The notes: generated from the sequence alone by a model not told the origin. A stretch of 64,000 bases of DNA from Desulfovibrio aminophilus DSM 12254 (GCF_000422565.1 NZ_KE383875.1:343545-407544), one strand, 5' to 3'. Shown: positions 43,222 to 53,185, numbered from the stretch's first letter. Numbers and translations are program-made.

Positions 43222-45741
43222 ATGACCGGACCGCTCTTTGCCGGAACGTTACGTCAACTGTTCGCCAATCTGAGCATCCGGGCCAAACTTCTGGTCACGG
43301 TAATCCCTTCCGTGGTCCTCATTCTGGCCGTCACTGGCTACGCAACATATAGAATTTCAAGCAGTTTCATCGAAACAGCCCTGGAGCGGACCGTCCGGGT
43401 GCAAAACATGGCCACAGCCCACGCCTTGACCCGGCGCCTGGATCAATGTCGCACGGCTCTCCTGCTGTTCTCGCAAGAAAACCTCTCCCCGGGCACCATG
43501 CGGGAGTTTCTCGCAAAGGAAATGACCCTCGGCGCGCCGATGTTCCGTGAATTCGCCTTCCTGCCCGCGCACAACGGCCCGTCCATCTTCCTCCTGGTCC
43601 AGGACGGCCAGATTCTTCGGGTTCCCCCGGAGCGGCTGCGGGAAATCCGCCCCAATCCGATCCTCTCGGTGGAAAAAGCCGCCTCGCTGGAACACGGGGA
43701 GGTCTGGATCTCCCCCGTCGTGACGACGGAGTACCCGGCCATAGGCGAAGGAGACACGGCCAAGCGGACGGCCTCCCCGGTGATCCGCCTGGTGACGCCC
43801 TGCGACGCCGGGCCCGCGGGAAAGGGGCTGCTGGTCCTCTCCCTGGACGCCCGCGACTTGCGCAACCTGCTTTCACTCTACAACTCCTCAAAGTCGCCGC
43901 TCTGGGCCTTCACCCGCAGCGGGGAACTGCGCTACCACTTCCTGCTGGACACGGACGGCTGGATACTCCTCCAGTCCAGCGACCCGGACCGGGCCGACGA
44001 CGATCTGGCAACATATCTGGCAAGATCCGGATACGAGGGAACCCTGGGCCGGGCCCATCTGCCCATGGCTTTCCGCCCCAACGAAGTCTACCACCAGTTC
44101 TGGACCATGGTGGCTGATCTGCGCGACGGCAAGAGCGGCGGTTACATCGGGGAAAACGGTGGCGGAGATTTCTCGGGATCGCGCACCTTCTTCATGGCCT
44201 ATGCGCCGATCTACTTCACACCGGTCCAGGGCGAGCCCCCCCAGATATACGCCGGACTGGCCTTCCTCGACCACAGCAAGCTCACCCTGGCGGCGGGCTA
44301 CAAGCATCTGGACGTGATGTTCCTCATCACCCTGCTGACCATCGCGGCGGTGGCGGGCATGGTCTTCTTCCTGGCCAAGGCAGTGACCTCCCCGATCCTG
44401 CGCCTGGCCAAGGCCGTGGGCGAGGCCGACCTCACCGGCGGGATTCAGGAGATCGACCTGCCTTCCTCGGGCTACGAGACCAACCTCCTCAAGCGGGCGG
44501 TGAACAAGATGCTCGCGGCCCTGCGGCTGCAACTGGAGGAGATCCGCATCCGCGATCAGGCCATCCACAACCAGAGTCTGAACCAGCGAGTCATCGAGGA
44601 TGAGGACGCGCCGGAGCCTGGCGACGGCCAGAATCCCATCCCCGGCATCCTGGGCGCCGGGCCCAAGATCGAGGAACTGCGCTCGGACATCCTCAAGGCC
44701 GCGCGCGTGGATGTGGACGTGCTCATCATCGGCGAGACCGGCACGGGCAAGCAGCTGGCGGCCGAGGCCATCCACAACCTGAGCTCCCGAACCGACAAGC
44801 CGTTCATCTCCATCAACTGCGGAGCCCTGGACGAAAATCTGCTCCTGGACACCCTCTTCGGCCACGTCAAAGGGGCCTTCACCGAGGCCAAGACCGACCG
44901 CAAGGGCGCATTCCTGGAAGCCGACGGCGGCACCCTCTTCCTGGACGAGATCCAGTCCGCATCGCCCAAGGTCCAGCAGGCGCTGCTGCGCTCCGTGGCC
45001 ATGCGAAAGATCAAGCCGTTGGGCAGCGACCAGGAGCTGGACGTGGACGTGCGACTCGTGGCCGCCACCAACGCCGACCTCACCGAACTCATCGAAAGAA
45101 GGCTGTTCCGCGAGGATCTCTACTTCCGGCTCAAGGTCATCACCCTGCACACCCCGGCCCTGCGCGAACACAAGGAGAGCATCCCGATCCTGGCCCGGGC
45201 CTATCTGCGCCAGGCCGAGACCCTGGTGAACAAGCAGGGCCTGGCCCTCTCCCGGGGCGCCCTGGAGAAGATGAAGAATTACAACTGGCCGGGCAACATC
45301 CGCGAACTCATCAACTGCATCACCCGGGCGGCGGTCATGGCCGAGGGCGACCTGATCCTGGCCGAGGACGTGCGCCTGGAGGGCGACGGGCGCGGTCAGC
45401 CTTCCGGCGACGGCTCCTCGCGGCTCCTGGCCGCGCGGCCTCCGGCGCAGCCCGGCATGGCGGGCGAATCCCGGCCGGCGCCCGGCCCGGTCCCGCCTTC
45501 CAGGCCTCTGGAAAGCTACGTGCCCGAAGGGGTGCGCCTCAGTTCACGCCAGCTCAGGGTTCTGCCGCTCATCGTGACCCGGGGCGAGGTGACCCGCAAC
45601 GACTACCAGGAGCTGGCCGGAGGCGGCCTGCCGTCGCGCACGGCCATCTACGACCTTCAGGATCTGGTCAAAAAGGGCGTACTCCTGCGCGAGGGACGCG
45701 GCCCGGCCACGCGATACGTCCTGGCGCGGAGCCGGGAGTAG
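43222..45741 (+). CDS. Sigma-54-dependent activator with periplasmic Cache sensor, HAMP, AAA+ and winged-helix-like C-terminus
   Basis: Membrane-bound activator of 839 residues. A helix near 23-45 is followed by a large periplasmic dCache-like sensor (about 46-350), a helix near 370-390 and HAMP. The AAA+ domain starts near 475: Walker A GETGTGKQ at 504-511, GAFTEA at 551-556 in place of the usual GAFTGA, Walker B GGTLFLDEIQ near 575, and the arginine-finger region REDLYFRLKVI. The C-terminus lacks the usual Fis-type helix-turn-helix. It has instead RGEVTRNDYQELAGGGLPSR near 791-810, then TAIYDLQDLVKKGVLL, resembling a winged helix. The start at 43222 is chosen for GGAG upstream; a GTG at 43159 lacks a site. 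Confidence 0.87.
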   Translation: MTGPLFAGTLRQLFANLSIRAKLLVTVIPSVVLILAVTGYATYRISSSFIETALERTVRVQNMATAHALTRRLDQCRTALLLFSQENLSPGTMREFLAKEMTLGAPMFREFAFLPAHNGPSIFLLVQDGQILRVPPERLREIRPNPILSVEKAASLEHGEVWISPVVTTEYPAIGEGDTAKRTASPVIRLVTPCDAGPAGKGLLVLSLDARDLRNLLSLYNSSKSPLWAFTRSGELRYHFLLDTDGWILLQSSDPDRADDDLATYLARSGYEGTLGRAHLPMAFRPNEVYHQFWTMVADLRDGKSGGYIGENGGGDFSGSRTFFMAYAPIYFTPVQGEPPQIYAGLAFLDHSKLTLAAGYKHLDVMFLITLLTIAAVAGMVFFLAKAVTSPILRLAKAVGEADLTGGIQEIDLPSSGYETNLLKRAVNKMLAALRLQLEEIRIRDQAIHNQSLNQRVIEDEDAPEPGDGQNPIPGILGAGPKIEELRSDILKAARVDVDVLIIGETGTGKQLAAEAIHNLSSRTDKPFISINCGALDENLLLDTLFGHVKGAFTEAKTDRKGAFLEADGGTLFLDEIQSASPKVQQALLRSVAMRKIKPLGSDQELDVDVRLVAATNADLTELIERRLFREDLYFRLKVITLHTPALREHKESIPILARAYLRQAETLVNKQGLALSRGALEKMKNYNWPGNIRELINCITRAAVMAEGDLILAEDVRLEGDGRGQPSGDGSSRLLAARPPAQPGMAGESRPAPGPVPPSRPLESYVPEGVRLSSRQLRVLPLIVTRGEVTRNDYQELAGGGLPSRTAIYDLQDLVKKGVLLREGRGPATRYVLARSRE

Positions 45742-45750
45742 GGGGCGATC

Positions 45751-48351
45751 ATGCTGCGTCGACTCTTCAAGCGCAAGAAGCGGGATCCGCAACTGGCGGC
45801 GGGTCTGTTCAAGGCCAAGTACTCCCAGTTCAAGGCCCTGCTGGAATCCAACTCCGAGCTGCTCCAGCTGCTCACGGACCTGGAGCAGAAGCTGCGCGGG
45901 GACACCGTCTTCGGCATGGCCTACGTCCGGTCGCAGGCGTCGCGCATCGTCTTTCACGCCGTGCGCATGGCGAACAATTTCGACAAGCTCTCCTCCGGCC
46001 GTCTGCCCGCCCTGCGCGAGGTGGTCCGGCGCCTGAGCGGCGAGATCGCCTCCCTGGCCGAAATCAAACACCACGAAACGGCGGCGGCCTACATCCTGCC
46101 CTACCCGGCCATCTCCCGCGACCTGGTGGACAGCGTCGGCGGCAAGAACGCCAACCTGGGCGAGATCGCCGGCCGGGCCGGGCTACCCATCCCGGACGGC
46201 TTCGCCATCACCACGGCGGGCTACGAGGCTTTCGTACGTCACGGCGGCTTTCTGGACGAGGTCAAACGCCTGGAGCTGGAGGTGGACCCGGCCGACCCCG
46301 AAACCATGGTCACGGCCAGCGAGGGCATCCAGCGCCTGTTCCTCACGGCCGACGCTCCCGAAGACCTCTCCGAGGCCATACTCTCGGCCTACGCCGACCT
46401 CTGCGTCCGCCGCGGCGCGGGCCCCGAGGGTCTGCCCATCTCCATGCGCAGCAGCGCCATCGGCGAGGACTCCGAGCTGTCCTTCGCCGGGCAGTACCTG
46501 AGCGTGCTCAACGTGCGGCCCGACCGCATCCTGGACAACTACCGTCGCATCCTGGCCAGCCTGTTCACCCCCCGAGCCATCGCCTACCGGCTGCACAAGG
46601 GCATCCCGGACGAGGACATCGCCATGAGCGTCGCCTGCCTGGAGATGGTCGAGGCCAAGGCCAGCGGCGTCATGTACTCCCGCCACCCTTTCGATCTGCT
46701 GGACGAGAACGTGCTCATCAACGCGGTCTGGGGTCTTGGGCCCTACGCCGTGGACGGGGTCGTGACCCCGGACGTCTACCGATTCACCAGGGAGGACGAG
46801 CCCAGGCCGCTGGAGACGCGCGTGGCGGTCAAGGACCGCCGTCTGGTGGCCCGGCCCGGCGGCGTCCTGGAGGACGAGCGCGTCCCCGAGGAGGAGGCTT
46901 CCCGCCCCTGTCTGGACGAGGAGCAGGCCCGGCTCCTGGCCTCCTACGCCGTGCGCCTGGAGCGCCACTATCACTGCCCGCAGGACATCGAATGGGCCCT
47001 GAACACCGAGGGCAGGCTCGTGCTGCTCCAGGCCCGCCCCCTGCGCGCCGAGGCCGGAAGCGGCCCGCGTCCCACAACCGGACCGGTCCCCGGCCGCGAG
47101 ATCCTGCTCGAGGGCGGCGACGCGGCCTGCCCGGGCGTCGGCGCGGGCCCGGTGCGCCACGTCTGGCCGGACAGCGACCTGACGACCTTTCCCGAAGGCG
47201 CGGTGCTCGTGGCCGAGCATTCCTCGCCCAAGTACGCCCTGATCCTCCCGCGCATCCAGGCCGTGGTCACCAACGCGGGCAGCGTCACCGGCCACATGGC
47301 CTCCCTGGCCCGAGAATACGGCGTGCCCTCCCTGCTGAACACCCGTACGGCCACGGACGTGCTCAAGGAGGGCGAAATCGTCACCGTGGACGCCTTCTCC
47401 GGCCGGATCTACCGGGGCGAGGTGCCGGAGCTGCTCCGGCTGCGCCAGGACAAGGGCCGGTTCATGAAGGACACCCCGGTCTACGAAATCCTCCGCCGTC
47501 TGGGCGAACTGGTGACGCCGCTGTATCTCACCGACCCTCGTTCGCCGGATTTCAGGCCCGAGAAGTGCCGCACCGTGCATGACCTCATGCGCCTGATCCA
47601 CGAGCTGTCCTACGGCGAGATGTTCGCCATCAGCGACCTGGCCGCCGACCACGGCACCTTCGCGGTCAAGCTGACGGCTCCCCTGCCCCTGGACCTCTAC
47701 CTCATCGACCTGGGCGGGGGCCTGGCCGAAGCTCCGGGCTGGACCCGGCGCGTGCGGCCGGAGCAGGTCACCTCCGCGCCGTTCAAGGCGCTGCTGGCCG
47801 GCATGCTCCTGCCCGAGCTGCGCCACGCCGAGCCCAGGCCCGTGGACATGAAGGGCTTCTTCTCGGTCATGAGCCAGCAGATGCTGACCAACCCCGAGGG
47901 AGCCGAACGCTTCGGAGACAAGAGCTACGCGCTCATCTCGGACAAGTACCTGAATTTCAGCTCCCGGGTGGGCTACCACTACAGCGTGCTTGACGCCTAT
48001 TGCGGCCTGACCATGAACAAGAACTACATCAGCTTCCAGTTCAAGGGCGGGGCCGCCGACGACGTGCGCAAGAACCGCAGGGTGCGGTCCATCGCGCGCA
48101 TCCTGGAGGAGCACGACTTCAACGTGGAGGTGGCCGGGGACCGGGTGGTGGCGCGCTTCCAGAAGTACGACGCCGAGGCCACGGCCGCGCGCCTGGACAT
48201 GCTCGGCCGCCTGCTCATCTTCACCCGCCAGATGGACATGCTCATGATCGACGAGGGGAGCGTGCGGCGCGTCTCGCAATGTTTCCTGGACGGGGACTAC
48301 CACTACGAGGGCAATGGCGCGTCCGGCGCCCGCGACGGGGAGAACGGCTAG
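45751..48351 (+). CDS. PEP-synthase-like protein 2 (paralogue), downstream of the sigma-54 activator
   Basis: An 866-residue paralogue of the protein at 36968-39556 with the same plan. There is an N-terminal helical domain (1-125), an ATP-grasp (GGKNANLGEIAGRAGLPIPDGFAIT near 130; MRSSAIGEDSELSFAGQYLS near 232), and a phosphohistidine domain with His in SVTGHMASLAREYGVPSLLN near residue 516. The C-terminal 290-residue domain contains NYISFQFKGGAAD, shared with its paralogue, and lacks the PEP/pyruvate barrel. The gene lies 9 bases after the activator gene, so the two are co-transcribed. Since activator, response regulator and both paralogues form one locus, phosphotransfer signalling is likelier than gluconeogenic PEP synthesis. 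Confidence 0.82.
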   Translation: MLRRLFKRKKRDPQLAAGLFKAKYSQFKALLESNSELLQLLTDLEQKLRGDTVFGMAYVRSQASRIVFHAVRMANNFDKLSSGRLPALREVVRRLSGEIASLAEIKHHETAAAYILPYPAISRDLVDSVGGKNANLGEIAGRAGLPIPDGFAITTAGYEAFVRHGGFLDEVKRLELEVDPADPETMVTASEGIQRLFLTADAPEDLSEAILSAYADLCVRRGAGPEGLPISMRSSAIGEDSELSFAGQYLSVLNVRPDRILDNYRRILASLFTPRAIAYRLHKGIPDEDIAMSVACLEMVEAKASGVMYSRHPFDLLDENVLINAVWGLGPYAVDGVVTPDVYRFTREDEPRPLETRVAVKDRRLVARPGGVLEDERVPEEEASRPCLDEEQARLLASYAVRLERHYHCPQDIEWALNTEGRLVLLQARPLRAEAGSGPRPTTGPVPGREILLEGGDAACPGVGAGPVRHVWPDSDLTTFPEGAVLVAEHSSPKYALILPRIQAVVTNAGSVTGHMASLAREYGVPSLLNTRTATDVLKEGEIVTVDAFSGRIYRGEVPELLRLRQDKGRFMKDTPVYEILRRLGELVTPLYLTDPRSPDFRPEKCRTVHDLMRLIHELSYGEMFAISDLAADHGTFAVKLTAPLPLDLYLIDLGGGLAEAPGWTRRVRPEQVTSAPFKALLAGMLLPELRHAEPRPVDMKGFFSVMSQQMLTNPEGAERFGDKSYALISDKYLNFSSRVGYHYSVLDAYCGLTMNKNYISFQFKGGAADDVRKNRRVRSIARILEEHDFNVEVAGDRVVARFQKYDAEATAARLDMLGRLLIFTRQMDMLMIDEGSVRRVSQCFLDGDYHYEGNGASGARDGENG

Positions 48352-48767
48352 CGGCAGCCGAGAAAGGTCGCGTAGCCGCCGCTTCTGCCCAGGCCCGCCC
48401 GGCGGATGTCCGGGTCGAGCAGATTCTCGTCGTGGCCCGGCGAGTCCCGCCAACCCTCGAACTGCCGTTCCGGCGAGGGGTCCGGCAGGCGCAGGCCCAC
48501 GTTCTCCACGCAGTGGTTGGAGTCCGCGCGGGCGAAACGCTCGTCGAAGCCGTCGTGGGAGAGCTTTCCCCCCCGTTCCATGCCCCGGCTGTGGGACAGG
48601 GCCAGACGGTCCAGGACCGCGTCGCGGTGGAGCGCGGCCAGGCCGTGTTCCTGGCGGTAGGCGTTGATCCGCGCCAGCAGCTCGTCCTCGAAGCCTCCCG
48701 CCATGGACGGCGCGGTCGTCGCCAGGACCGCCAGAACGGCCGCCAGGACGGCCGCCCGACGGATCAT
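48348..48767 (-). CDS. CAP-domain (SCP/PR-1-like) secreted protein
   Basis: Exported protein of 139 residues: signal peptide (AAVLAAVLAVLATTAPSMAGG), then a CAP domain with LLARINAYRQEHGL, the metal-site histidine in ALSHSRGME, SHDGFDERF, ENVGL and WRDSPGHDENLLDP. Bacterial CAP proteins (YkwD type) are extracellular or periplasmic, function mostly unknown. It overlaps the heptosyltransferase-like gene start-to-stop by 4 bases and ends 4 bases inside the convergent PEP-synthase-like gene. Confidence 0.85.
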   Translation of the reverse strand: MIRRAAVLAAVLAVLATTAPSMAGGFEDELLARINAYRQEHGLAALHRDAVLDRLALSHSRGMERGGKLSHDGFDERFARADSNHCVENVGLRLPDPSPERQFEGWRDSPGHDENLLDPDIRRAGLGRSGGYATFLGCR

Positions 48768-49819
48768 CCCGGCAGCCCCAGCTTGGGCGCCAGTGCGGCC
48801 CAGACCTCTTCCGGCCGGATTTCGGTCATGCAGCGATGGTGCCCCTCGGGGCAGCGCTTGTGGCCATGCAACCCGCAGGGACGGCAGGAAAGGTCGCGCT
48901 CCAGCACCGTGGAGCCCTCCCCGCGCGGAAAGAAGCCCAGAGACCGCGTGGTGGGTCCGAAGAGGGCCGCCAGGGGCACGTCCTGGACCCAGGCCAGGTG
49001 CATGGGGCCGGAATCGTTGGTCAGATAGGCCGAGAGCCGTCCGATGACCGCCGCCAGCTCGGGCAGGGAGAGCGCTCCGGCAAGACTCGCGGTGCGCCGC
49101 CGGGCCGGATCACCGGCCCCGTCCAGCACGGCCCGGGCCACCCCCTCCTCGCCGGGTCCGGCCAGGAGCAGGATGCGCGCCCCGGCCGAGGCGGCCAGGT
49201 CGAGCACGCGGCTGAAATGTCCCACGGGCCAGCACTTGGTGGGCCAGGTGGAGCCGGGATGCACGCCGAGCACCGGGCCCTCGCCCTCGGGCAGGCCCGT
49301 CTCCCATATGGCGCGGGCCCGCTCCAGGGCGAGGGCGGGCAGGACCAGCCGGGCCGCTGGGGCCTCCAGGCCGACGCCCAAGGGGCCCAGCAGGGCCATG
49401 AGCCGCTCCACCTCCGCCAGTTCGTCGAAGCGGCGGCTCACCGTCTCGGTGTAGGCCAGCCGGTTGAACCAGGGGGCGTCGTAGCCGATGCGTCGGGGGA
49501 TTCCCGAGGAGGCGGCCACCAGGGCGCTGCGGGCGCTGGAGTGCGCCGAGAGCCAGAGGTCGAAGCCCTGGGACTTCAGGTCGCGACCGAACCTCCAGGC
49601 GGCGGCCAGGCCCTTCTCGGAGCCGCGCTTGTCGAAGCCGTGGATTCCGGTCAGCTCGGGCTGGGCCGCGAACAGGCCCTCCAGGCCGGCCCGGACGAAG
49701 AGATGAATGGCGGCCTCGGGAAAACGGGCGCGCAAGGCGGCGATGAGCGGCAGGGTGAGCACCGCGTCGCCCAGAAAAGCGGTCTGCCAGACCCCGATCT
49801 TGCGCGGATCGGCGATCAC
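48764..49819 (-). CDS. Glycosyltransferase family 9 (ADP-heptose:LPS heptosyltransferase II-like)
   Basis: Cytoplasmic, membrane-associated GT-B enzyme of 351 residues that adds heptose to the LPS inner core. Motifs: IGVWQTAFLGDAVLTLPL at the N-terminus, GVHPGSTWPTKCWP near 185, LTNDSGPMHLAWV near 258 and LFGPT. The C-terminus is rich in Cys (CRPCGLHGHKRCPEGHHRC), which WaaF proteins often show. The GTG at 49819 is chosen because GGGAG precedes it and homology begins there; a longer open frame to 50026 has no domain content. It may act as WaaF, but other GT9 specificities are possible. Confidence 0.82.
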   Translation of the reverse strand: MIADPRKIGVWQTAFLGDAVLTLPLIAALRARFPEAAIHLFVRAGLEGLFAAQPELTGIHGFDKRGSEKGLAAAWRFGRDLKSQGFDLWLSAHSSARSALVAASSGIPRRIGYDAPWFNRLAYTETVSRRFDELAEVERLMALLGPLGVGLEAPAARLVLPALALERARAIWETGLPEGEGPVLGVHPGSTWPTKCWPVGHFSRVLDLAASAGARILLLAGPGEEGVARAVLDGAGDPARRRTASLAGALSLPELAAVIGRLSAYLTNDSGPMHLAWVQDVPLAALFGPTTRSLGFFPRGEGSTVLERDLSCRPCGLHGHKRCPEGHHRCMTEIRPEEVWAALAPKLGLPG

Positions 49820-49870
49820 GGCTTGATCTCCCGGGCCGTCGCCGGTATTCCAGGAACAGCGGAGGAACCC

Positions 49871-50110
49871 ATGAAGTATATCCTGTTCGAGGATTTCGCC
49901 GGTGAGCCGGTACCCGTCATCTTCCCCAACCGCATCGATTTCATGGAATTCAGGGAGCAGATGCCTTACGCCAAGGTGCTCGCGGCGGGATACGTGCAGC
50001 TTCGCGGCCAGGCCTTCGCCTGTCACGGCGAATCCAAGAGCCTCGGCATCCGCTCCCGGCCCGGGGACGCCGCGATCATTCAGGAAAGATTCACCAACCC
50101 GGAAACCTGA
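49871..50110 (+). CDS. Small hypothetical protein
   Basis: A 79-residue soluble protein: MKYILFEDFAGEPVPVIFP, then NRIDFMEFREQMPYAKVLAAGY. The ATG at 49871 has GGAGG six bases upstream, and codon use matches the surrounding genes, so it is very probably real. I recognise no family. It stands alone, divergent from the glycosyltransferase and convergent with glpX. Confidence 0.7.
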   Translation: MKYILFEDFAGEPVPVIFPNRIDFMEFREQMPYAKVLAAGYVQLRGQAFACHGESKSLGIRSRPGDAAIIQERFTNPET

Positions 50111-50136
50111 CCGGGACCGTCCGAGGACGGTCCCGG
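50111..50136. terminator. Stem-loop between the small gene and glpX
   Basis: CCGGGACCGTCC (50111-50122) pairs perfectly with GGACGGTCCCGG (50125-50136), directly after the stop codon of the small gene. There is no T-run on either strand; it probably protects the 3' ends of both convergent messages. Confidence 0.55.
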
Positions 50137-50147
50137 CCCGGCCGGAA

Positions 50148-51128
50148 TCAGTTGTACTTGACGGCGCTCACCCGCATGAGGGTGTCCCAGTTGTGGATGG
50201 CCTCGATGTAGCGGATGGTGCCGGTCTTGCCGCGCATGACCAGGGAGTGGGTCTCGGCGCCGTGGCCGGTGTAGCGCACGCCCTTGAGGAATGTGCCGCC
50301 GGAGATGCCCGTGGCGGCGAAGAAGAGATCCTCGCTCTTGACCAGGTCGGCCACGGTGTAGATGCGCCGGATGTCCATGCCGGACTCGGCCAGGCCGTTC
50401 TTCTCGCCCTGCTTCTGGGGATCCAGCTTGGCGAACATCTCGCCGCCCATGATGCGGATGGCGATGGCCGAGAGCACACCCTCGGGGGTGCCGCCGGTGC
50501 CCATCATCACGTCCACCTCGCTGCGCGGGTCGATGGCCATGAGCGAACCGGCCACGTCGCCGTCGGTATGCAGTTGGATGCGCGCCCCCGCCTCGCGGAT
50601 CTCGCCGATGAGCTTCTTGTGCCGGGGCTTGTCCAGAGCGAAGACAACCAGGTCGTCCACGTCCTTGCCCAGGGCCTTGGCGATCTTGCGCAGGTTCTCG
50701 CCCACCGGGGCCTCGATGTCCACCACGGACTTGGCCTCCGAAGGCACGACGAGCTTCTGCATGTAGAAACTCGGACCGGGATCGAACATGCTCCCGGCCG
50801 GGGCCACGCCGACCACGGAGATGGCGTTGGGCCGACCGTAGGCCAGGAGGTTCGTTCCCTCCACCGGGTCCACGGCCACGTCCACGGCCAAGCCGCCGCT
50901 GCCCACCCGTTCGCCGTTGTAGAGTCTGGGAGCCTCGTCCTTCTCGCCCTCGCCGATGACCACGCGGCCGTCGATGTCCAGGGTTTCGAAGGACAGGCGC
51001 ATGGCGTCCACGGCGGCCTGGTCGCCGGCTTCCTTGTCGCCCTTGCCGAGCCAGCGGGCCGAAGCCAGGGCCGCGGCCTCGGTCACGCGCACCAGATCAA
51101 GCGCCAAATTTCTCTGCGGGGCTTCCAT
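50148..51128 (-). CDS. glpX: Class II fructose-1,6-bisphosphatase
   Basis: Cytoplasmic enzyme of 326 residues that hydrolyses fructose-1,6-bisphosphate to fructose-6-phosphate in gluconeogenesis and the pentose-phosphate cycle. Signature residues are present: VIGEGEKDEAPRLYNGE near 59-75, VDPVEGTNLLAYG near 87, and the substrate loop MMGTGGTPEGVLSA near 190-204. Start 51128 (ATG) has AGGAG eight bases upstream; a GTG three codons earlier is against that site. It ends the operon that begins with rpoH, 68 bases after transketolase. Confidence 0.92.
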   Translation of the reverse strand: MEAPQRNLALDLVRVTEAAALASARWLGKGDKEAGDQAAVDAMRLSFETLDIDGRVVIGEGEKDEAPRLYNGERVGSGGLAVDVAVDPVEGTNLLAYGRPNAISVVGVAPAGSMFDPGPSFYMQKLVVPSEAKSVVDIEAPVGENLRKIAKALGKDVDDLVVFALDKPRHKKLIGEIREAGARIQLHTDGDVAGSLMAIDPRSEVDVMMGTGGTPEGVLSAIAIRIMGGEMFAKLDPQKQGEKNGLAESGMDIRRIYTVADLVKSEDLFFAATGISGGTFLKGVRYTGHGAETHSLVMRGKTGTIRYIEAIHNWDTLMRVSAVKYN

Positions 51129-51196
51129 GTATCGCACTCCTCGTTGTCAGCCGTTAGGGGCGGCGTCCTCGCGACCGGGGCGCCTCCGTGCCTGGT

Positions 51197-53179
51197 CTAG
51201 AAGAAACGTTCGCGGATCAGCTTCGCCACGTTCTCCGGGGTGAATCCGTACTTTTTCGCCAATTCCCCGGCCGGGGCCGACTCACCGAAGTGGTTCAGCC
51301 CGATGGCCAGGCCGTCGCAGCCCAAGTATTTGAACCAGCAGTCCGTGCGCCCGGCCTCCACTGAGGCGCGTTTGCCCACGGACGGCGGCAGCACGGACTT
51401 CCTGTACTCCGCGCTTTGTTCATCGAACAGGGCCTGGCAGACCATGTTCACCACCCGGATATTGCGGCCGGGCAGGAGCTTCACGGCCTCCAGGGCCAGG
51501 GAGACCTCCGAGCCCGAGGCCAGGAGCAGCAGTTCGGGTTCGCCCTCGCAGTCGGCCAGCACGTAGCCGCCCCGGCGCGCGCCGTCCTTCACCGCCGGGT
51601 AGACGGCCGGGTCGAGCACGGGCAGGCCCTGGCGGGTCAGGAACAGGCAGGAGGGCCGCTTCTCCTCGCGCAAGGCCAGCTCCAGGCAGAGCGCGGTCTC
51701 GCCCGCGTCGGCCGGGCGGAAGTCCAGCACGTCCGGGATGAGCCGCAGCGAGGCCACATGCTCCACGGGCTGGTGCGTGGGGCCGTCCTCGCCCAGGTGG
51801 AAGGAGTCGTGGGTGAAGACGTAGAGCACCGGCAGCTTCTGCAGGGCCGACATGCGGATCGCGTTGCGGCAGTAGTCCGAGAAGGTCAGGAACGTGGCCC
51901 CGAAGGGGATCGGCCCGCCGTGCAGGGCCATGCCGTTGAGAATGGCGGCCATGGGGAACTCGCGCACGCCGAAGGACATCGAACGCTTGTCCAGGCCGTC
52001 CTCGCCGAACACGCCGAAGGCCGCCCGGAACTTGGCGGTCTGGTTCGAGGGGTCGAGGTCGGCCGAACCGCCCATGAGGAAGGGCAGCCTGGGCGCGATG
52101 TGGTCCAGACACTTGCCCCAGGCCTGGCGGGTGGCCAGCTTGGCCCCGGGCTCGAAGCCGGGCCAGTCCAGGGCCAAGTCCGCGCGCGGGCCCGTGGCCG
52201 CCTTCCAAAGCGCGGCGAAGTCCGCGTCGTCGGCCAGGCGACCCTTGAGGTTCTCGCGCCAGAGCCGGGCGTTCTCGCGCAGGCCGTCGAAGCGGGCCCG
52301 GAAGTGGGCCGCCACGTCGGCGGGCACGTGGAAAGTCTCGTTCTCGGGCAGGCCCATCTTCTTCTTGGTGGCCGCGATCTCCTCCGGCGGCAGGGGCTCG
52401 CCGTGGGTGCCGTGGTCGCCCTCGCGGGTGGCCGCGCCCTTGGCCATGACCGTGTGCCCGATGATGAGCGTGGGCCGGGAGGTTTCCAGGCGGGCGTCCC
52501 GCACGGCCTCGCGGATGGCCGCGCGGTCGTGGCCGTCCACCTCGATGACCTGCCAGCGGAAGGCCTCGAAGATCTTGCGGTAGTCCGCGCAATCGGCGCG
52601 CTTGGTGGGACCGGCCAACTGGACCTTGTTGGAGTCGTAGAAGACGATCAGCCGGGACAGGCCCCAGAGGCCGGCCAGGGAGGCCGCGCCCAGGGCCACG
52701 GGCTCCTGCAGGTCGCCGTCCGAGGCCAGAACGTAGGTGAAGTGGTCCACGGCGTCCGCGCCCAGGCGAGCGCCCAGATGGGCCTCCGCCGCGGCCATGC
52801 CCACGGACATGGCCAGACCCTGGCCCAGGGGACCGGTGGTGGCCTCCACGCCGGGAGTCATGTCATGCTCCGGGTGACCCGGGGTGCGGCTGCCCATCTG
52901 GCGGAAGGCCTTCAGGTCGTCCAGGGTGATGAACCCGGCGAGGTGCAGCAGGGAATAGAGCAGCGCGGACTCGTGACCGGCCGAGAGCACGAAGCGGTCG
53001 CGGTTGAACCAACGCGCGTCGTCCGGGTCGAAGTTCAGGAACTCGCTGAAGAGCACGGTGGCGAAGTCGGCCGAGGACATGGCTCCGCCGGGGTGGCCGG
53101 AATTGGCCGCCCGCACGGTGTCCATGACCAGGGCGCGGATGACGTCGACTGTTTTCTGATCCAGGCTTTCGTCGCGCAT
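51197..53179 (-). CDS. tkt: Transketolase
   Basis: Thiamine-diphosphate enzyme of 660 residues that transfers two-carbon units between sugar phosphates. It has the N-terminal [19 protein letters not shown], the ThDP/metal site [27 protein letters not shown] near residue 152, the substrate motif DSNKVQL, and the pyrimidine-domain [33 protein letters not shown] near 443-475 with the conserved His pair. It is slightly shorter than E. coli TktA (663) and complete. It starts 6 bases after rpiB. Confidence 0.95.
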   Translation of the reverse strand: MRDESLDQKTVDVIRALVMDTVRAANSGHPGGAMSSADFATVLFSEFLNFDPDDARWFNRDRFVLSAGHESALLYSLLHLAGFITLDDLKAFRQMGSRTPGHPEHDMTPGVEATTGPLGQGLAMSVGMAAAEAHLGARLGADAVDHFTYVLASDGDLQEPVALGAASLAGLWGLSRLIVFYDSNKVQLAGPTKRADCADYRKIFEAFRWQVIEVDGHDRAAIREAVRDARLETSRPTLIIGHTVMAKGAATREGDHGTHGEPLPPEEIAATKKKMGLPENETFHVPADVAAHFRARFDGLRENARLWRENLKGRLADDADFAALWKAATGPRADLALDWPGFEPGAKLATRQAWGKCLDHIAPRLPFLMGGSADLDPSNQTAKFRAAFGVFGEDGLDKRSMSFGVREFPMAAILNGMALHGGPIPFGATFLTFSDYCRNAIRMSALQKLPVLYVFTHDSFHLGEDGPTHQPVEHVASLRLIPDVLDFRPADAGETALCLELALREEKRPSCLFLTRQGLPVLDPAVYPAVKDGARRGGYVLADCEGEPELLLLASGSEVSLALEAVKLLPGRNIRVVNMVCQALFDEQSAEYRKSVLPPSVGKRASVEAGRTDCWFKYLGCDGLAIGLNHFGESAPAGELAKKYGFTPENVAKLIRERFF

Positions 53180-53185
53180 GGGGTT

